Source: CAVTHK01 sp964552235
GTDB lineage: Bacteria > Spirochaetota > Spirochaetia > SZUA-6 > CAVTHK01
Assembly (NCBI GenBank): GCA_964552235.1
Contig: CAZKGO010000004.1
Location: 1 to 64,000 of the forward strand
Reading direction: 5' to 3'
DNA length: 64,000 nucleotides
A model generated the notes under the pieces. That model was given only the letters and a program-made list of their open reading frames with translations, had not been told where the DNA came from and did no database searches. How positions within the stretch are numbered: position 1 is the first letter of the stretch; every line of letters starts with the position of its first letter. A program made the position numbers and the translations under genes. Positions 8,891 through 16,904 of this stretch are shown here, piece after piece.

Positions 8891-10495
8891 ATGGCATATG
8901 AAGTTACTGCCGCAAGAAAGCGCCCCCAGGACTTCGGCCAGATCGTCGGCCAGGACTTCGTGGTCGCCACCCTCACCAGCTCGATCGAGCAAGGGCGCAT
9001 CGCTCACGCCTACCTCTTTGCGGGACCGCGGGGAGTCGGCAAGACTTCGGCCGCTCGAATCCTGGCCAAGGCCCTCAACTGCGACAAGGGCCCGACGGTA
9101 AAGCCGTGCGGTCGGTGCAGCTCCTGCACCGAGATCAGCCGGGGATCGTCGCTGGACGTCATCGAGATCGACGGCGCCTCGAACACCAGCGTCAACGACG
9201 TGAGAGAGATCAAGGACGAGGTGCTCTTCAGGCCCAACAGCAGCCGCTACAAGGTCTACATCATCGACGAGGTGCACATGCTGTCCAACAGCGCGTTCAA
9301 CGCGCTGCTGAAGACCATCGAGGAGCCGCCTCCCTACATCGTGTTCATCTTCGCGACCACCGAGATCCACCGCGTCCCGGCGACGATTCGCTCGCGCTGC
9401 CAGCAGTTCAACTTTCGCCTCATCTCCACCGAGGACCTCAAGGGCAGCCTCTCGTCGGCGTGCGCCGAGATGGGCCTCGAGGCCGAGGATTCCGCGCTGC
9501 TGTGGATTGCCAAGGAAGCGACCGGCTCGCTGCGCGACGCCTACACGCTGCTCGACCAGGTGGCCTCCTTTTCCAGTGGGCGGATCACGCTCGGCCTCAT
9601 CCGCGAAAAGCTCGGCGTGATTGGGCTGGAGCAGATGAACGAGATGGCTGCCGCATTCCTGGCCGAGGACGCCAAGACCGCCCTCGAGCTGCTGGCCAGG
9701 ATCCTCGAGCAGGGGGTCGCCATCGAGCAGTTCGTCGTCGACCTGGCCGAGTACTTTCGCTGCCTGCTGTTCCTCCAGCAGGGGCTGGGCCGCGAGGGCC
9801 TGCTCGGCTACTCGCCCGACGCGTTCCTCAAGGAAGCGGTCGAGCGCCTCGCGCCCCCCCAGGTGGAGCGGGCGATCGAGCTGCTGCTGGAGCTGCACCG
9901 CAACCTTCGCTACTCGCTGAACCAGCGCTTCGAGGTCGAGCTGGTCGTGAGCCGCCTCGCGCGGCTGCCGCGTTTTCTCGGTCCCGAGGACGTGCTCGCC
10001 CACATCCGCAGCATCCGCAAGGAGATGGCCGGCGCCGCCACATCCGGCGCGGCTGCGGCAGGGGCTGCGGGCGGCAGCGCCGCGGCGCAGCCGCGGCCCG
10101 GGGCGGAGCCCGCGCGCGAGGCGGGGGAGGCCAAGCCCGTCGGCAGCGCCGGCGCCGTCCCGGCCTCGGGCGAGGAGGCGGCGCGCAAGCTGATCGACGC
10201 GCTGCGGCGAAAGAAGCCGACGCTGGCCTCGGCCCTCGACAAGGCCGAGCGCGCGGCGGTGGAAGAGGGCAGACTGCGCTTCACCTTCAGGGCCGCCGAT
10301 CGCTACGCGGTCGGCATGCTGAACGCCGAGCGCCATACCGTCGAGGCCCTCGCGGCGGAGGTTCTCGGCGCTCCGGTCCGCCTCGAGGTCGCCACGAGCG
10401 AGAACGGACCTGCCGCCGACGCGCCCGCGGCGGTCGATGAGAAGGTCGAGATGGTCAAGCGCGTGTTCAAGGGGCAGCTGGTCGACGGAGGGTGA
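8891..10495 (+). CDS. dnaX: DNA polymerase III subunit gamma/tau
   Basis: DnaX is the AAA+ clamp-loader subunit of the replicative polymerase. The 534-residue protein has Walker A GPRGVGKTS, a zinc-binding cluster CX8CX2CX2C (CDKGPTVKPCGRCSSC), the DEVHMLS Walker B and the sensor TTEIHRVPATIRSRC. An alanine/glycine-rich linker (about residues 377-430) leads to a tau-type C-terminal domain. The start MAYEVTAARKRPQDF matches the family N-terminus, though the ribosome-binding site before it is weak. I see no A-rich slippery heptamer, so a frameshifted gamma form is not evident. ybaB and recR follow in the same transcript. Confidence 0.95.
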   Translation: MAYEVTAARKRPQDFGQIVGQDFVVATLTSSIEQGRIAHAYLFAGPRGVGKTSAARILAKALNCDKGPTVKPCGRCSSCTEISRGSSLDVIEIDGASNTSVNDVREIKDEVLFRPNSSRYKVYIIDEVHMLSNSAFNALLKTIEEPPPYIVFIFATTEIHRVPATIRSRCQQFNFRLISTEDLKGSLSSACAEMGLEAEDSALLWIAKEATGSLRDAYTLLDQVASFSSGRITLGLIREKLGVIGLEQMNEMAAAFLAEDAKTALELLARILEQGVAIEQFVVDLAEYFRCLLFLQQGLGREGLLGYSPDAFLKEAVERLAPPQVERAIELLLELHRNLRYSLNQRFEVELVVSRLARLPRFLGPEDVLAHIRSIRKEMAGAATSGAAAAGAAGGSAAAQPRPGAEPAREAGEAKPVGSAGAVPASGEEAARKLIDALRRKKPTLASALDKAERAAVEEGRLRFTFRAADRYAVGMLNAERHTVEALAAEVLGAPVRLEVATSENGPAADAPAAVDEKVEMVKRVFKGQLVDGG

Positions 10496-10498
10496 GCG

Positions 10499-10822
10499 AT
10501 GTCGGTGAACCCGTTCGAGCTTCTGAAGAACCTGCAGAACCTCCAGTCGCGCATGAACGAGATGCAGGAGCGCATGAGCCAGATTCGCGTCACCGGTTCG
10601 TCCGGAGGCGACATGGTGCGGATCGAGATGTCGGGTACGCTCTCGGTCACGCGCGTCACCATCGCGAAGGAGGCGGTCAACCCCAACGACGTCGAGATGC
10701 TGCAGGACCTGGTGCTCGCGGCCTTTTCCGACGCCCTGGCCAGGGTCAAGGAGCGCATGAAGGAGGAGGCCTCCTCGATGACCGGCGGGCTCGACCTGCC
10801 CCCGGGCCTCCTTGGGGGATAG
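10499..10822 (+). CDS. ybaB: YbaB/EbfC family nucleoid-associated protein
   Basis: YbaB/EbfC proteins are small dimeric DNA-binding proteins that coat the nucleoid. In Borrelia, EbfC binds the erp operator. The 107-residue protein has the typical helical start rich in Q/M (LQNLQSRMNEMQERM) and the conserved VEMLQDLVLAAFSDAL segment. It starts 3 bases after the dnaX stop and runs into recR, which is the conserved dnaX-ybaB-recR order. The precise role in this organism is unknown. Confidence 0.9.
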   Translation: MSVNPFELLKNLQNLQSRMNEMQERMSQIRVTGSSGGDMVRIEMSGTLSVTRVTIAKEAVNPNDVEMLQDLVLAAFSDALARVKERMKEEASSMTGGLDLPPGLLGG

Positions 10823-10823
10823 C

Positions 10824-11414
10824 TTGGACCTCCTGGAAAGGCTCACCCGCAGCCTCTCCCGACTTCCCGGCCTCGGCCGCAAGAGCGCATCGCGGATCGT
10901 GCACAGCCTGCTCAAGGCCGACCGGGACTTCGTGGAGCAGCTGGCTCACGAGATCCTGGACCTCAAAGAGAAGGTGCAGCTGTGCCGCGTCTGCGGCTGC
11001 TACACCGAGCAGCAGCCATGCGCGATCTGCGCCGACCCCAGCCGCGACCGCAGCGTGCTCTGCGTCGTCGAGCAGCCCAAGGACGTGCAGTCGATCGAGG
11101 CCATCCAGGAGTACCGCGGCCTCTACCACGTGCTGATGGGCGTGATCTCGCCGATCGAGGGAGTCGGGCCGGAGAAGCTGCGCATCGCATCGCTGATCGA
11201 TCGCGTGCGCGGCGAAGCCGTGCGCGAGGTCATTCTCGCCACCAACCCCACGGTGGAGGGCGACACCACCGCGCTGTACCTGCTGAGCCTGCTGCGCGCC
11301 GAGCCGGGCGTCTCTGTGAGCCGCCTGGCGCTGGGGCTTCCGGTGGGCGGCGACCTCGAGTACGCCGACCGTCTCACCCTGACGCGGGCGTTCACGGGGC
11401 GCAACGCACTGTGA
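10824..11414 (+). CDS. recR: Recombination protein RecR
   Basis: RecR acts with RecF/RecO to load RecA at gaps. The 196-residue protein shows the N-terminal helix-hairpin-helix (LPGLGRKSASRI), the four-cysteine zinc finger CRVCGCYTEQQPCAIC, and the Toprim domain with VVEQPKDVQSIE and GLYHVLMGVISPIEGVGP. The chosen start is TTG at 10824, 4 bases after a GGGGGA run and just behind the ybaB stop. A TTG at 10812 would add four residues and overlap ybaB. It converges on the glycoside hydrolase gene, with only 18 bases between the two stops and no clear terminator. Confidence 0.93.
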   Translation: MDLLERLTRSLSRLPGLGRKSASRIVHSLLKADRDFVEQLAHEILDLKEKVQLCRVCGCYTEQQPCAICADPSRDRSVLCVVEQPKDVQSIEAIQEYRGLYHVLMGVISPIEGVGPEKLRIASLIDRVRGEAVREVILATNPTVEGDTTALYLLSLLRAEPGVSVSRLALGLPVGGDLEYADRLTLTRAFTGRNAL

Positions 11415-11432
11415 GCGATCGCCGCGGCGCCT

Positions 11433-12860
11433 CTACAGCTTGTCGAGCAGGATCGAACACTTGCCCGAAGGTATGGGCAGGGTCTTCTTCTTGTTGTTCA
11501 GCAGGTTGATCGTGAAGTAGTAGAGCTTCTCGCTCTCGAGGCGGATCTCCCACCCGCGGCCGCTCTGGTTGCTCAGGATGGTGATGACGTTGCGCTTGAG
11601 CGCCAGGTTCTCGATGCCCATGATCTCGATCGTGGGCACGATCCAGTCCACGGTCTTGCGCGGCAGCGAGATGTAGAGCCCAACGACGTTCTCGATCATC
11701 AGCGTGATCGTGGCCAGGGCCGCGTAGGGCAGGAAGAGCCGACGCGGGAAGCCCTCGTGGCGCGGCCACGCTGCAGGGCCTTCGTGCTGCGGCTGGTAGG
11801 CCTCCCACAGCGTGCCGGTTCCCTCGTCGTGGTGCAGCGAGTCGAGGATGTAGTACAGGTGCCGGATCGCGCTCTCGCGCGCCAGCTCGAACTTGCCGTA
11901 CTTTTCCAGCCCCTTGATCACCATGAAGGTGAGGTGCGGAAAGACCGAGCCGCGGAAGCCGCCGCCCTTGCGGTCGTACTGCTTGTGGCCGGCAGCAAGC
12001 GACGGAAAGGGGTTCTCGACGCCGAACCCGGCGGGGTCGCTGAGGTGCGCGATAAACCGCTCGCTGCGGTCCTTGCTCGGGACCTCCGCGAGCAGCGTCC
12101 AGTAGCTCGCCAGCGTCTTGTTCGGCAGCTGCCTCTCCTTGCCGTCCAGGTCGTAGTAGGTGCTGTCCTCCTCGCTCCACATCATCGAGTTGATGCGCGT
12201 CTTGAGGGAGAAGTAGTGCTTCTTGAAGCGGTAGCTCTTTTCCTTGTCGTTGAGCACGTCGCCGAGGGCCGAGAGGTACAGCGCGTTCATGGCCTGCTGC
12301 GCGTTGAAATCCACCGGGTAGACCACGTCGCCTCGCGGTGAGTTGCCCATGTGAACGGCTTCGAGGGGCACGGCGTAGAGGCCGTTCTCTTTCTTGAAGT
12401 TGCTTTCCAGCCAGTTGTAGTGGGCCTCGAGCACCGGCACCACGTCCCTGACCCGCTTCTTGAGCCCGATCTTGTGGTAGATGTTGTACTCGGCCCAGGC
12501 GAACAGCGGCGAGGAGACCCCCTGGGGGTTGTCGTCGCTGACCAGCGGCGACCCGTCCGACTCCGAGTAGGCGCCGCGGATCGCACCGTCAGGCTCCTGC
12601 TTGGCGTAGAAGCTGTCGAGCAGCGAAGTCGTCGGCACCAGCCTGTTGCTGTAGACGAGAAAGAACGTGGCGAGGCAGGCCTCGTACTGCGAGACGAAGC
12701 TGTTGTCCACGTAGTTGAAGTAGCGGGGGGCGAGACCGTTCTTTTTCGTTCCCTGACGGAAGGACCCCTCGATCCACGTCCAGGTCTTGTCGTAGACGTC
12801 TACGAAGTCCTGGTCATAGTAGTGGACGCGAGGGAAGCCCTTCCTCACAACTTTCCCCAC
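11433..12860 (-). CDS. Glycoside hydrolase of the (alpha/alpha)6-barrel GH37/GH63 type
   Basis: The 475-residue protein looks like an (alpha/alpha)6-barrel glucosidase of the trehalase / YgjK / mannosyl- or glucosylglycerate-hydrolase superfamily. Typical segments are YFNYVDNSFVSQYEAC near the start, MMWSEEDSTYYDLDG in the middle, and ENPFPSLAAGHKQYDRKGG and GTLWEAYQP toward the C-terminus. There is no signal peptide, so it is probably cytoplasmic. The start is GTG, with a GAGGA-type ribosome-binding site upstream. A strong leftward promoter precedes it and it appears to be a single-gene unit. Substrate cannot be told from sequence; compatible-solute or oligosaccharide turnover is plausible. 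Confidence 0.7.
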   Translation of the reverse strand: MGKVVRKGFPRVHYYDQDFVDVYDKTWTWIEGSFRQGTKKNGLAPRYFNYVDNSFVSQYEACLATFFLVYSNRLVPTTSLLDSFYAKQEPDGAIRGAYSESDGSPLVSDDNPQGVSSPLFAWAEYNIYHKIGLKKRVRDVVPVLEAHYNWLESNFKKENGLYAVPLEAVHMGNSPRGDVVYPVDFNAQQAMNALYLSALGDVLNDKEKSYRFKKHYFSLKTRINSMMWSEEDSTYYDLDGKERQLPNKTLASYWTLLAEVPSKDRSERFIAHLSDPAGFGVENPFPSLAAGHKQYDRKGGGFRGSVFPHLTFMVIKGLEKYGKFELARESAIRHLYYILDSLHHDEGTGTLWEAYQPQHEGPAAWPRHEGFPRRLFLPYAALATITLMIENVVGLYISLPRKTVDWIVPTIEIMGIENLALKRNVITILSNQSGRGWEIRLESEKLYYFTINLLNNKKKTLPIPSGKCSILLDKL

Positions 12861-12926
12861 AGGGTATTCCTCGAGTTTACAAACTACAGCCAGGACAGGG
12901 GATATTCAAACGAGACGGATGGCAAG

Positions 12927-12955
12927 AATATAGCGGGCGTCCGGCGGGTTGTCAA
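12927..12955 (-). promoter_or_regulatory. Sigma-70-type promoter of the glycoside hydrolase gene
   Basis: On the minus strand, consensus TTGACA (12955-12950) and TATATT (12932-12927) are 17 bases apart. The predicted start near 12920 gives a 60-base leader to the GTG at 12860. Between this promoter and the permease relic (about 12956-13111) I see only G-rich non-coding sequence. Confidence 0.75.
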
Positions 12956-13111
12956 GTTTACGAATTTCCGGCTGGAGATTCCCCTCTGGCCGGGAGCTCG
13001 GCGATGATGGGCGTGGGGCCGTGGTGGGCGGCGACGCGGAAAGGGAGGGGTGAGGGGCTGAAGGCAGGGGTGGAGGGCGACCACTGACTTGGTGGTTTTC
13101 ACTGACGGTGG

Positions 13112-13423
13112 TCTCTGTCGCTGGCGGTGATCTCCGTGATGATCCTCTTCTACGGCGTCGAGCAGTGGAACGCCTGGTTTCCCGCCATGATCTACCTCAA
13201 GGAGCGCTCGCGGTGGCCGCTGCAGCTCGTGCTGCGCGAGATCGTGCTGTTCAACACGATGGACGACACGCTCACCAGCGTCGACATGTCCGACAAGGCC
13301 TTCATGGCCGAGTCGATCAAGCACGCGACGGTCGTGGTCGCCGCGCTGCCTGTCCTTATGGTCGATCCGTTCCTGCAGCGTTTCTTCGTCGCGGGCGTGA
13401 TGATCGGCTCGATCAAGGGGTGA
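13112..13423 (+). pseudogene. 3' relic of a carbohydrate ABC transporter permease
   Basis: About 100 codons match the C-terminal end of LplC/YtcP-type sugar ABC permeases: the loop FYGVEQWNAWF, RSRWPLQLVLREI, the IKHATVVVAALPVLMVDPF helix and the terminal FVAGVMIGSIKG. An in-frame stop lies immediately upstream (13103-13105), and the first four or five membrane helices and the EAA loop are missing. A short product could start at GTG 13127, but it could not form a permease. No other transporter genes are nearby, so it is a deletion scar rather than part of a working system. Confidence 0.8.
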
Positions 13424-13467
13424 ACCGCCGCGGCGGCTGGCACGGCGACTCCCAGGCGGCGCGCGCC

Positions 13468-14952
13468 TCAATCCAGCCCGAGCAGGTGACGCAGCAGCCG
13501 TTGGACCTCCTCGGGCGGGGCCGCGCCGCGGGAGCGCTGCATCACCCGGCCGACGAGGAAGCCGAGCGCCTTTGCCTGCTTCTTGCCCGGCGCGGCCGCG
13601 TCCGCACGCGCCTGCGGGTTGTCGGCCAGCGCCTCCTCGACCCAGCGCAGCACCGCGCCGGCGTCGGTCTCGACGATCAGCCCAAGGGCGCGGGCCATCT
13701 CTTCGACCGGGCGCGGATCTGAGAGCAGCAGCTCGAGCAGCCGGGCGGCGGAGGTGGAGGTGACCTTGCCGGCCTCCATCAGCCGGCTGAGGGCGGCGAG
13801 ACGGTCGGGCGCGAGCCCCAGCTCGGCGAGCGTGCAGCCGCGCTGGTTGGCCAGGGCCGAGGCCCTGCCGACGAGGAGGTTGGCGAGGCGAACCGGCTCG
13901 CCGCCGGCTGCGATCGCGTCGTCGAACAGCTGCGAGCTGCCGCGCTCCTGGGTGAGCGCCTCGGCGTTGCGCGCGGAAAGCCCGTACGTAGCGGCGTAGC
14001 GACTGCGCCGCTGGGCGGGAAGCTCGCCGATCGTAGCCTTCAGCCTTTCGACCCACTCCTGCGAGATGCGCAGCGGAGGCAGGTCCGGGTCCGGGAAGTA
14101 GCGGTAGTCGTGCGCCTCTTCCTTTTCGCGCTGAAAAACGGTCTCGCCGCGGTCGGGGTCGAAGCCGCGGTTCTGCTTGCCCAGACGCTCCAGGACGAAG
14201 CCGTCGGGATCGTCGAGCCACTCCTGGTACTGCCGCTCGATCTCGAAGGCGACGGCCGCCTCCAGGGAGCGGAAGCTGTTGAGGTTCTTCACCTCGACGA
14301 TGGGAGTCCTGTGCGTGACTCCGGCGCGCTCGATGTGCAGGTTCACGTTCGGCTCGAAGCGCATCTGGCCCATCTCCATGTTGGCGTCGCTTGCGCCGAG
14401 CCAGCGCACGAGAGCGTGCAGCCCGCGCGCGAGCTCCATCACCTCGAAGGCCGAGTGGAGGTCGGGCTCGGTGACGATCTCCAGCAGCGCCGTGCCCGCT
14501 CGGTTGAGGTCGATTCCCGTGTGGGCCGGGTTGTCGTGGATGTTCTTTCCCGCGTCCTCCTCGAGGTGCGCCCTGCGGATGCGCACGGGTCTCGTCGCTC
14601 CGTCCTGGCCGGCGACTTCCAGGAGCCCGCCGGTCGCGATCGGCTGGTCGTACTGGCTGATCTGGTAGTTCTTGGGAAGGTCGGGATAGAAGTAAGCCTT
14701 GCGGTCCCACTTGGTCAGCGGCGCGATCGCGCACCCGAGGGCGAGGCCGACGCGGATCGCCTGCTCGACCGCGGCCCGGTTGATCACCGGCAGGGCGCCC
14801 GGCAGCCCGAGGCAGACCGGGCACACGTTGCTGTTGGGCGGATCGCCGAAGCGGTTGGGGCAGCGGCAGAACATTTTGGTCCGCGTCGCCAGCTGCACGT
14901 GGATCTCGAGCCCGATCACCGCCTCGATGCGATCGCCCCCGCGCTCGATCAT
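13468..14952 (-). CDS. gatB: Asp-tRNA(Asn)/Glu-tRNA(Gln) amidotransferase subunit B
   Basis: GatB is the kinase and tRNA-binding subunit of the GatCAB amidotransferase, which converts Glu-tRNA(Gln) (or Asp-tRNA(Asn)) to the amide form. The 494-residue protein begins with IGLEIHVQLATRTKMFC and carries a cysteine cluster (CRCPNRFG ... CPVCLG) that resembles the zinc site. It also shows KAYFYPDLPKNYQISQYD, HLEEDAGKNIH, and a C-terminal YqeY-like tail ending in LLRHLLGLD. The ATG overlaps the gatA stop (ATGA), so it is coupled to gatA. It is the last gene of the leftward gatC-gatA-gatB unit. Confidence 0.96.
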   Translation of the reverse strand: MIERGGDRIEAVIGLEIHVQLATRTKMFCRCPNRFGDPPNSNVCPVCLGLPGALPVINRAAVEQAIRVGLALGCAIAPLTKWDRKAYFYPDLPKNYQISQYDQPIATGGLLEVAGQDGATRPVRIRRAHLEEDAGKNIHDNPAHTGIDLNRAGTALLEIVTEPDLHSAFEVMELARGLHALVRWLGASDANMEMGQMRFEPNVNLHIERAGVTHRTPIVEVKNLNSFRSLEAAVAFEIERQYQEWLDDPDGFVLERLGKQNRGFDPDRGETVFQREKEEAHDYRYFPDPDLPPLRISQEWVERLKATIGELPAQRRSRYAATYGLSARNAEALTQERGSSQLFDDAIAAGGEPVRLANLLVGRASALANQRGCTLAELGLAPDRLAALSRLMEAGKVTSTSAARLLELLLSDPRPVEEMARALGLIVETDAGAVLRWVEEALADNPQARADAAAPGKKQAKALGFLVGRVMQRSRGAAPPEEVQRLLRHLLGLD

Positions 14953-16538
14953 GCGGGCCTCCCGCTGCCGCGCTGCTCGCTGGCGCCGCGGCCCTGCGTT
15001 TCGCCGCCGCGGCGCTCGCTGCGGTCGGCGGCCGGCGCGGGGTCCGGCGGCGCGAGGTCGACGATGCCCGAGCCCTTTTCGTAGGCGCGGGCAGCCTGCA
15101 GCAGCCGCGCTTCGCTTAGCACCGGTCCGATGAGCTGCGCGCCGATAGGCAGCCCCGCCGCGTCTTTGCCGCAGGGCAGCGAAAGGGCCGGCAGGCCGGC
15201 CAGGTTCACCGAGATCGTGTAGAGGTCCTCGAGATACATCTGCAGCGGGTCGGCGCTCCGTGCGCCGCGCTCGAAGGCCACGTCGGGAGTGACAGGACAG
15301 AGCAGAAGGTCGCACCGCTCGAAGGCGCGATCGAAGTCCTCCTTGATGAGTCGGCGGACTTTGAGCGCCTTGAGGTAGTAGGCGTCGTAGTAGCCGCTGG
15401 AGAGGGCAAAGGTGCCGAGGAGGATGCGCCGCTGCGTCTCCTCGCCGAACCCCTCGCGCCTGCTGCTGCACGCCATGGCGATGATATCCGCGGCGGCTGC
15501 TGCGCTGCGGTGGCCGTAGTGCACGCCGTCGTAGCGCGAAAGGTTGCTCGAGGCCTCGGCCATCGCGATGATGTAGTAGCAGGCCACCGCGTACGAGCTC
15601 AAGCTGCCGTCGGGCTGGACCTGGATCCTGCTGTGCGGCAGGCTGACCTCCACGCACTCGGCTCCCGCTGCGCGCAGCACGCCCGCCGCGGCCTCGACGC
15701 CAGCAGCGACTGCAGGCGAGAGCGCTTTGCTCGCGAACTCACGCACGATCCCCACGCGCAGCCCGCGCACCGGCTGCTCGAGGCCCGCGCGGTAGTCGGG
15801 GACCGGTTCCTTGACGCTGGTCGAGTCCATCGCGTCGTGGCCGGCGATCGCGTTGAGCAGGAGCGCCGCGTCCGCGCAGTTGCGGGCGATTGGCCCGATC
15901 TGGTCGAGGCTCGAGCCGTAGGCCACCAGGCCCCAGCGGCTCACCCTGCCGTAGGTCGGCTTGAAGCCGAGCACCCCGCAGAACGCGGCCGGCTGGCGGA
16001 TCGAGCCGCCGGTGTCACTGCCGAGGGCGGCCGCAGCCAGGCGCGCCGCCACAGCCGCGGCCGAGCCGCCGGAGGAGCCGCCCGCCACCCGCCGCCGATT
16101 CCACGGGTTGCGGGTCCAGCCGGTGGCGCTGGTCTCGGTCGAAGAGCCCATGGCGAACTCGTCCATGTTGGTCTTGCCGAGGATGACGGCTCCCGCCTCC
16201 TGCAGCCGTCGGACAACGGTTGCTTCATAGGGAGCGCGGTAGCCTGCGAGGATGCGCGAGGAGCAGGTTGTGTGGCCTTGTGTCGTGCAGAGGTTGTCCT
16301 TGAGCGCTACCGGCACTCCGGCCAGCGGTCCGGCAGGTTCGCCGGCAGCGACCGCGCGATCGACCGCACGGGCCTTCCCGACCGCCTCCTCCTCCCAGAC
16401 TTCGTTGTACGCGTGGAGAGCGGGATCGACCGCGCGAATGCGCGCCAGGTAGGCGCGGGCGGCCTCCTCGGCGCCGATCCTGCGGGCGGCCACGGCGTCG
16501 CGAAGCTCGCGGGCGGAGAGCTCCAGGATCGGGTCCAT
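14949..16538 (-). CDS. gatA: Asp-tRNA(Asn)/Glu-tRNA(Gln) amidotransferase subunit A
   Basis: GatA is the amidase subunit that frees ammonia from glutamine for transfer to the misacylated tRNA. The 529-residue protein carries the amidase-signature triad: Lys80 in VALKDNL, the cis-Ser155 in GGSSGGSAA, and Ser179 in GSDTGGSIRQPA. The C-terminal ~40 residues form a proline/arginine/glycine-rich tail (after YEKGSGIVDLAPP) that looks like a lineage extension. The start overlaps the gatC stop by one base (TGATG), and the stop overlaps the gatB start. Confidence 0.96.
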   Translation of the reverse strand: MDPILELSARELRDAVAARRIGAEEAARAYLARIRAVDPALHAYNEVWEEEAVGKARAVDRAVAAGEPAGPLAGVPVALKDNLCTTQGHTTCSSRILAGYRAPYEATVVRRLQEAGAVILGKTNMDEFAMGSSTETSATGWTRNPWNRRRVAGGSSGGSAAAVAARLAAAALGSDTGGSIRQPAAFCGVLGFKPTYGRVSRWGLVAYGSSLDQIGPIARNCADAALLLNAIAGHDAMDSTSVKEPVPDYRAGLEQPVRGLRVGIVREFASKALSPAVAAGVEAAAGVLRAAGAECVEVSLPHSRIQVQPDGSLSSYAVACYYIIAMAEASSNLSRYDGVHYGHRSAAAAADIIAMACSSRREGFGEETQRRILLGTFALSSGYYDAYYLKALKVRRLIKEDFDRAFERCDLLLCPVTPDVAFERGARSADPLQMYLEDLYTISVNLAGLPALSLPCGKDAAGLPIGAQLIGPVLSEARLLQAARAYEKGSGIVDLAPPDPAPAADRSERRGGETQGRGASEQRGSGRPA

Positions 16539-16837
16539 CAGCTGTCCCAGAGGACCTTGGGCACCTTGAAGAAGCTGCCGTCGCGGTCGGGCGCCGCAGC
16601 CAGCGCCTCTTCGGTCGCCAGACAGGGGCGCGGCTGGTCCTCGTCGGTCACGCTGTGCAGCTCGACGGCGCGCGTCAGGGGCTCCACGTCGGCCGTGTCC
16701 AGCTCGTTGAGCTTGTCGAACCAGGCGAGGATCGACGCGAGCTCCCCAGCGAGAGCCGGAATCCGCTCGTCGGAGATCTCGATGCGCGAAAGGCGCGCCA
16801 CGTGACGGATGGTCTGGTCGCTGATGCCGGCGCTCAT
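16538..16837 (-). CDS. gatC: Asp-tRNA(Asn)/Glu-tRNA(Gln) amidotransferase subunit C
   Basis: GatC is the small subunit that wraps around GatA and joins it to GatB. The 99-residue protein has the family core HVARLSRIEISDE, ILAWFDKLNELDTADVEPL and the C-terminal FFKVPKVL. It opens the coupled gatC-gatA-gatB unit and is preceded by a likely promoter in the short gap after aspS. Confidence 0.93.
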   Translation of the reverse strand: MSAGISDQTIRHVARLSRIEISDERIPALAGELASILAWFDKLNELDTADVEPLTRAVELHSVTDEDQPRPCLATEEALAAAPDRDGSFFKVPKVLWDS

Positions 16838-16843
16838 CAGGGC

Positions 16844-16873
16844 ACACTAACGGAATCGAGTTTTCGGTGTCAA
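16844..16873 (-). promoter_or_regulatory. Possible promoter of gatC-gatA-gatB
   Basis: On the minus strand a consensus TTGACA (16873-16868) is followed after 18 bases by TAGTGT (16849-16844), which matches 3 of 6 at the -10. It sits in the 67-base gap between the aspS stop and the gatC start. The predicted transcription start would be almost at the gatC ATG, so gatC may also be read from aspS. Confidence 0.45.
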
Positions 16874-16904
16874 CGACGGGGGCCGAGCCGGCAGAGCGCC
16901 GTGC

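Noticed and set aside
8891..10495. Programmed frameshift for a short DnaX form
   Set aside because: No A-AAA-AAG type slippery heptamer with downstream stop was found in the dnaX coding sequence.
13425..13436. 12-base palindrome CCGCCGCGGCGG after the permease relic
   Set aside because: Expected by chance in GC-rich sequence, with no T-run and no second copy noted.
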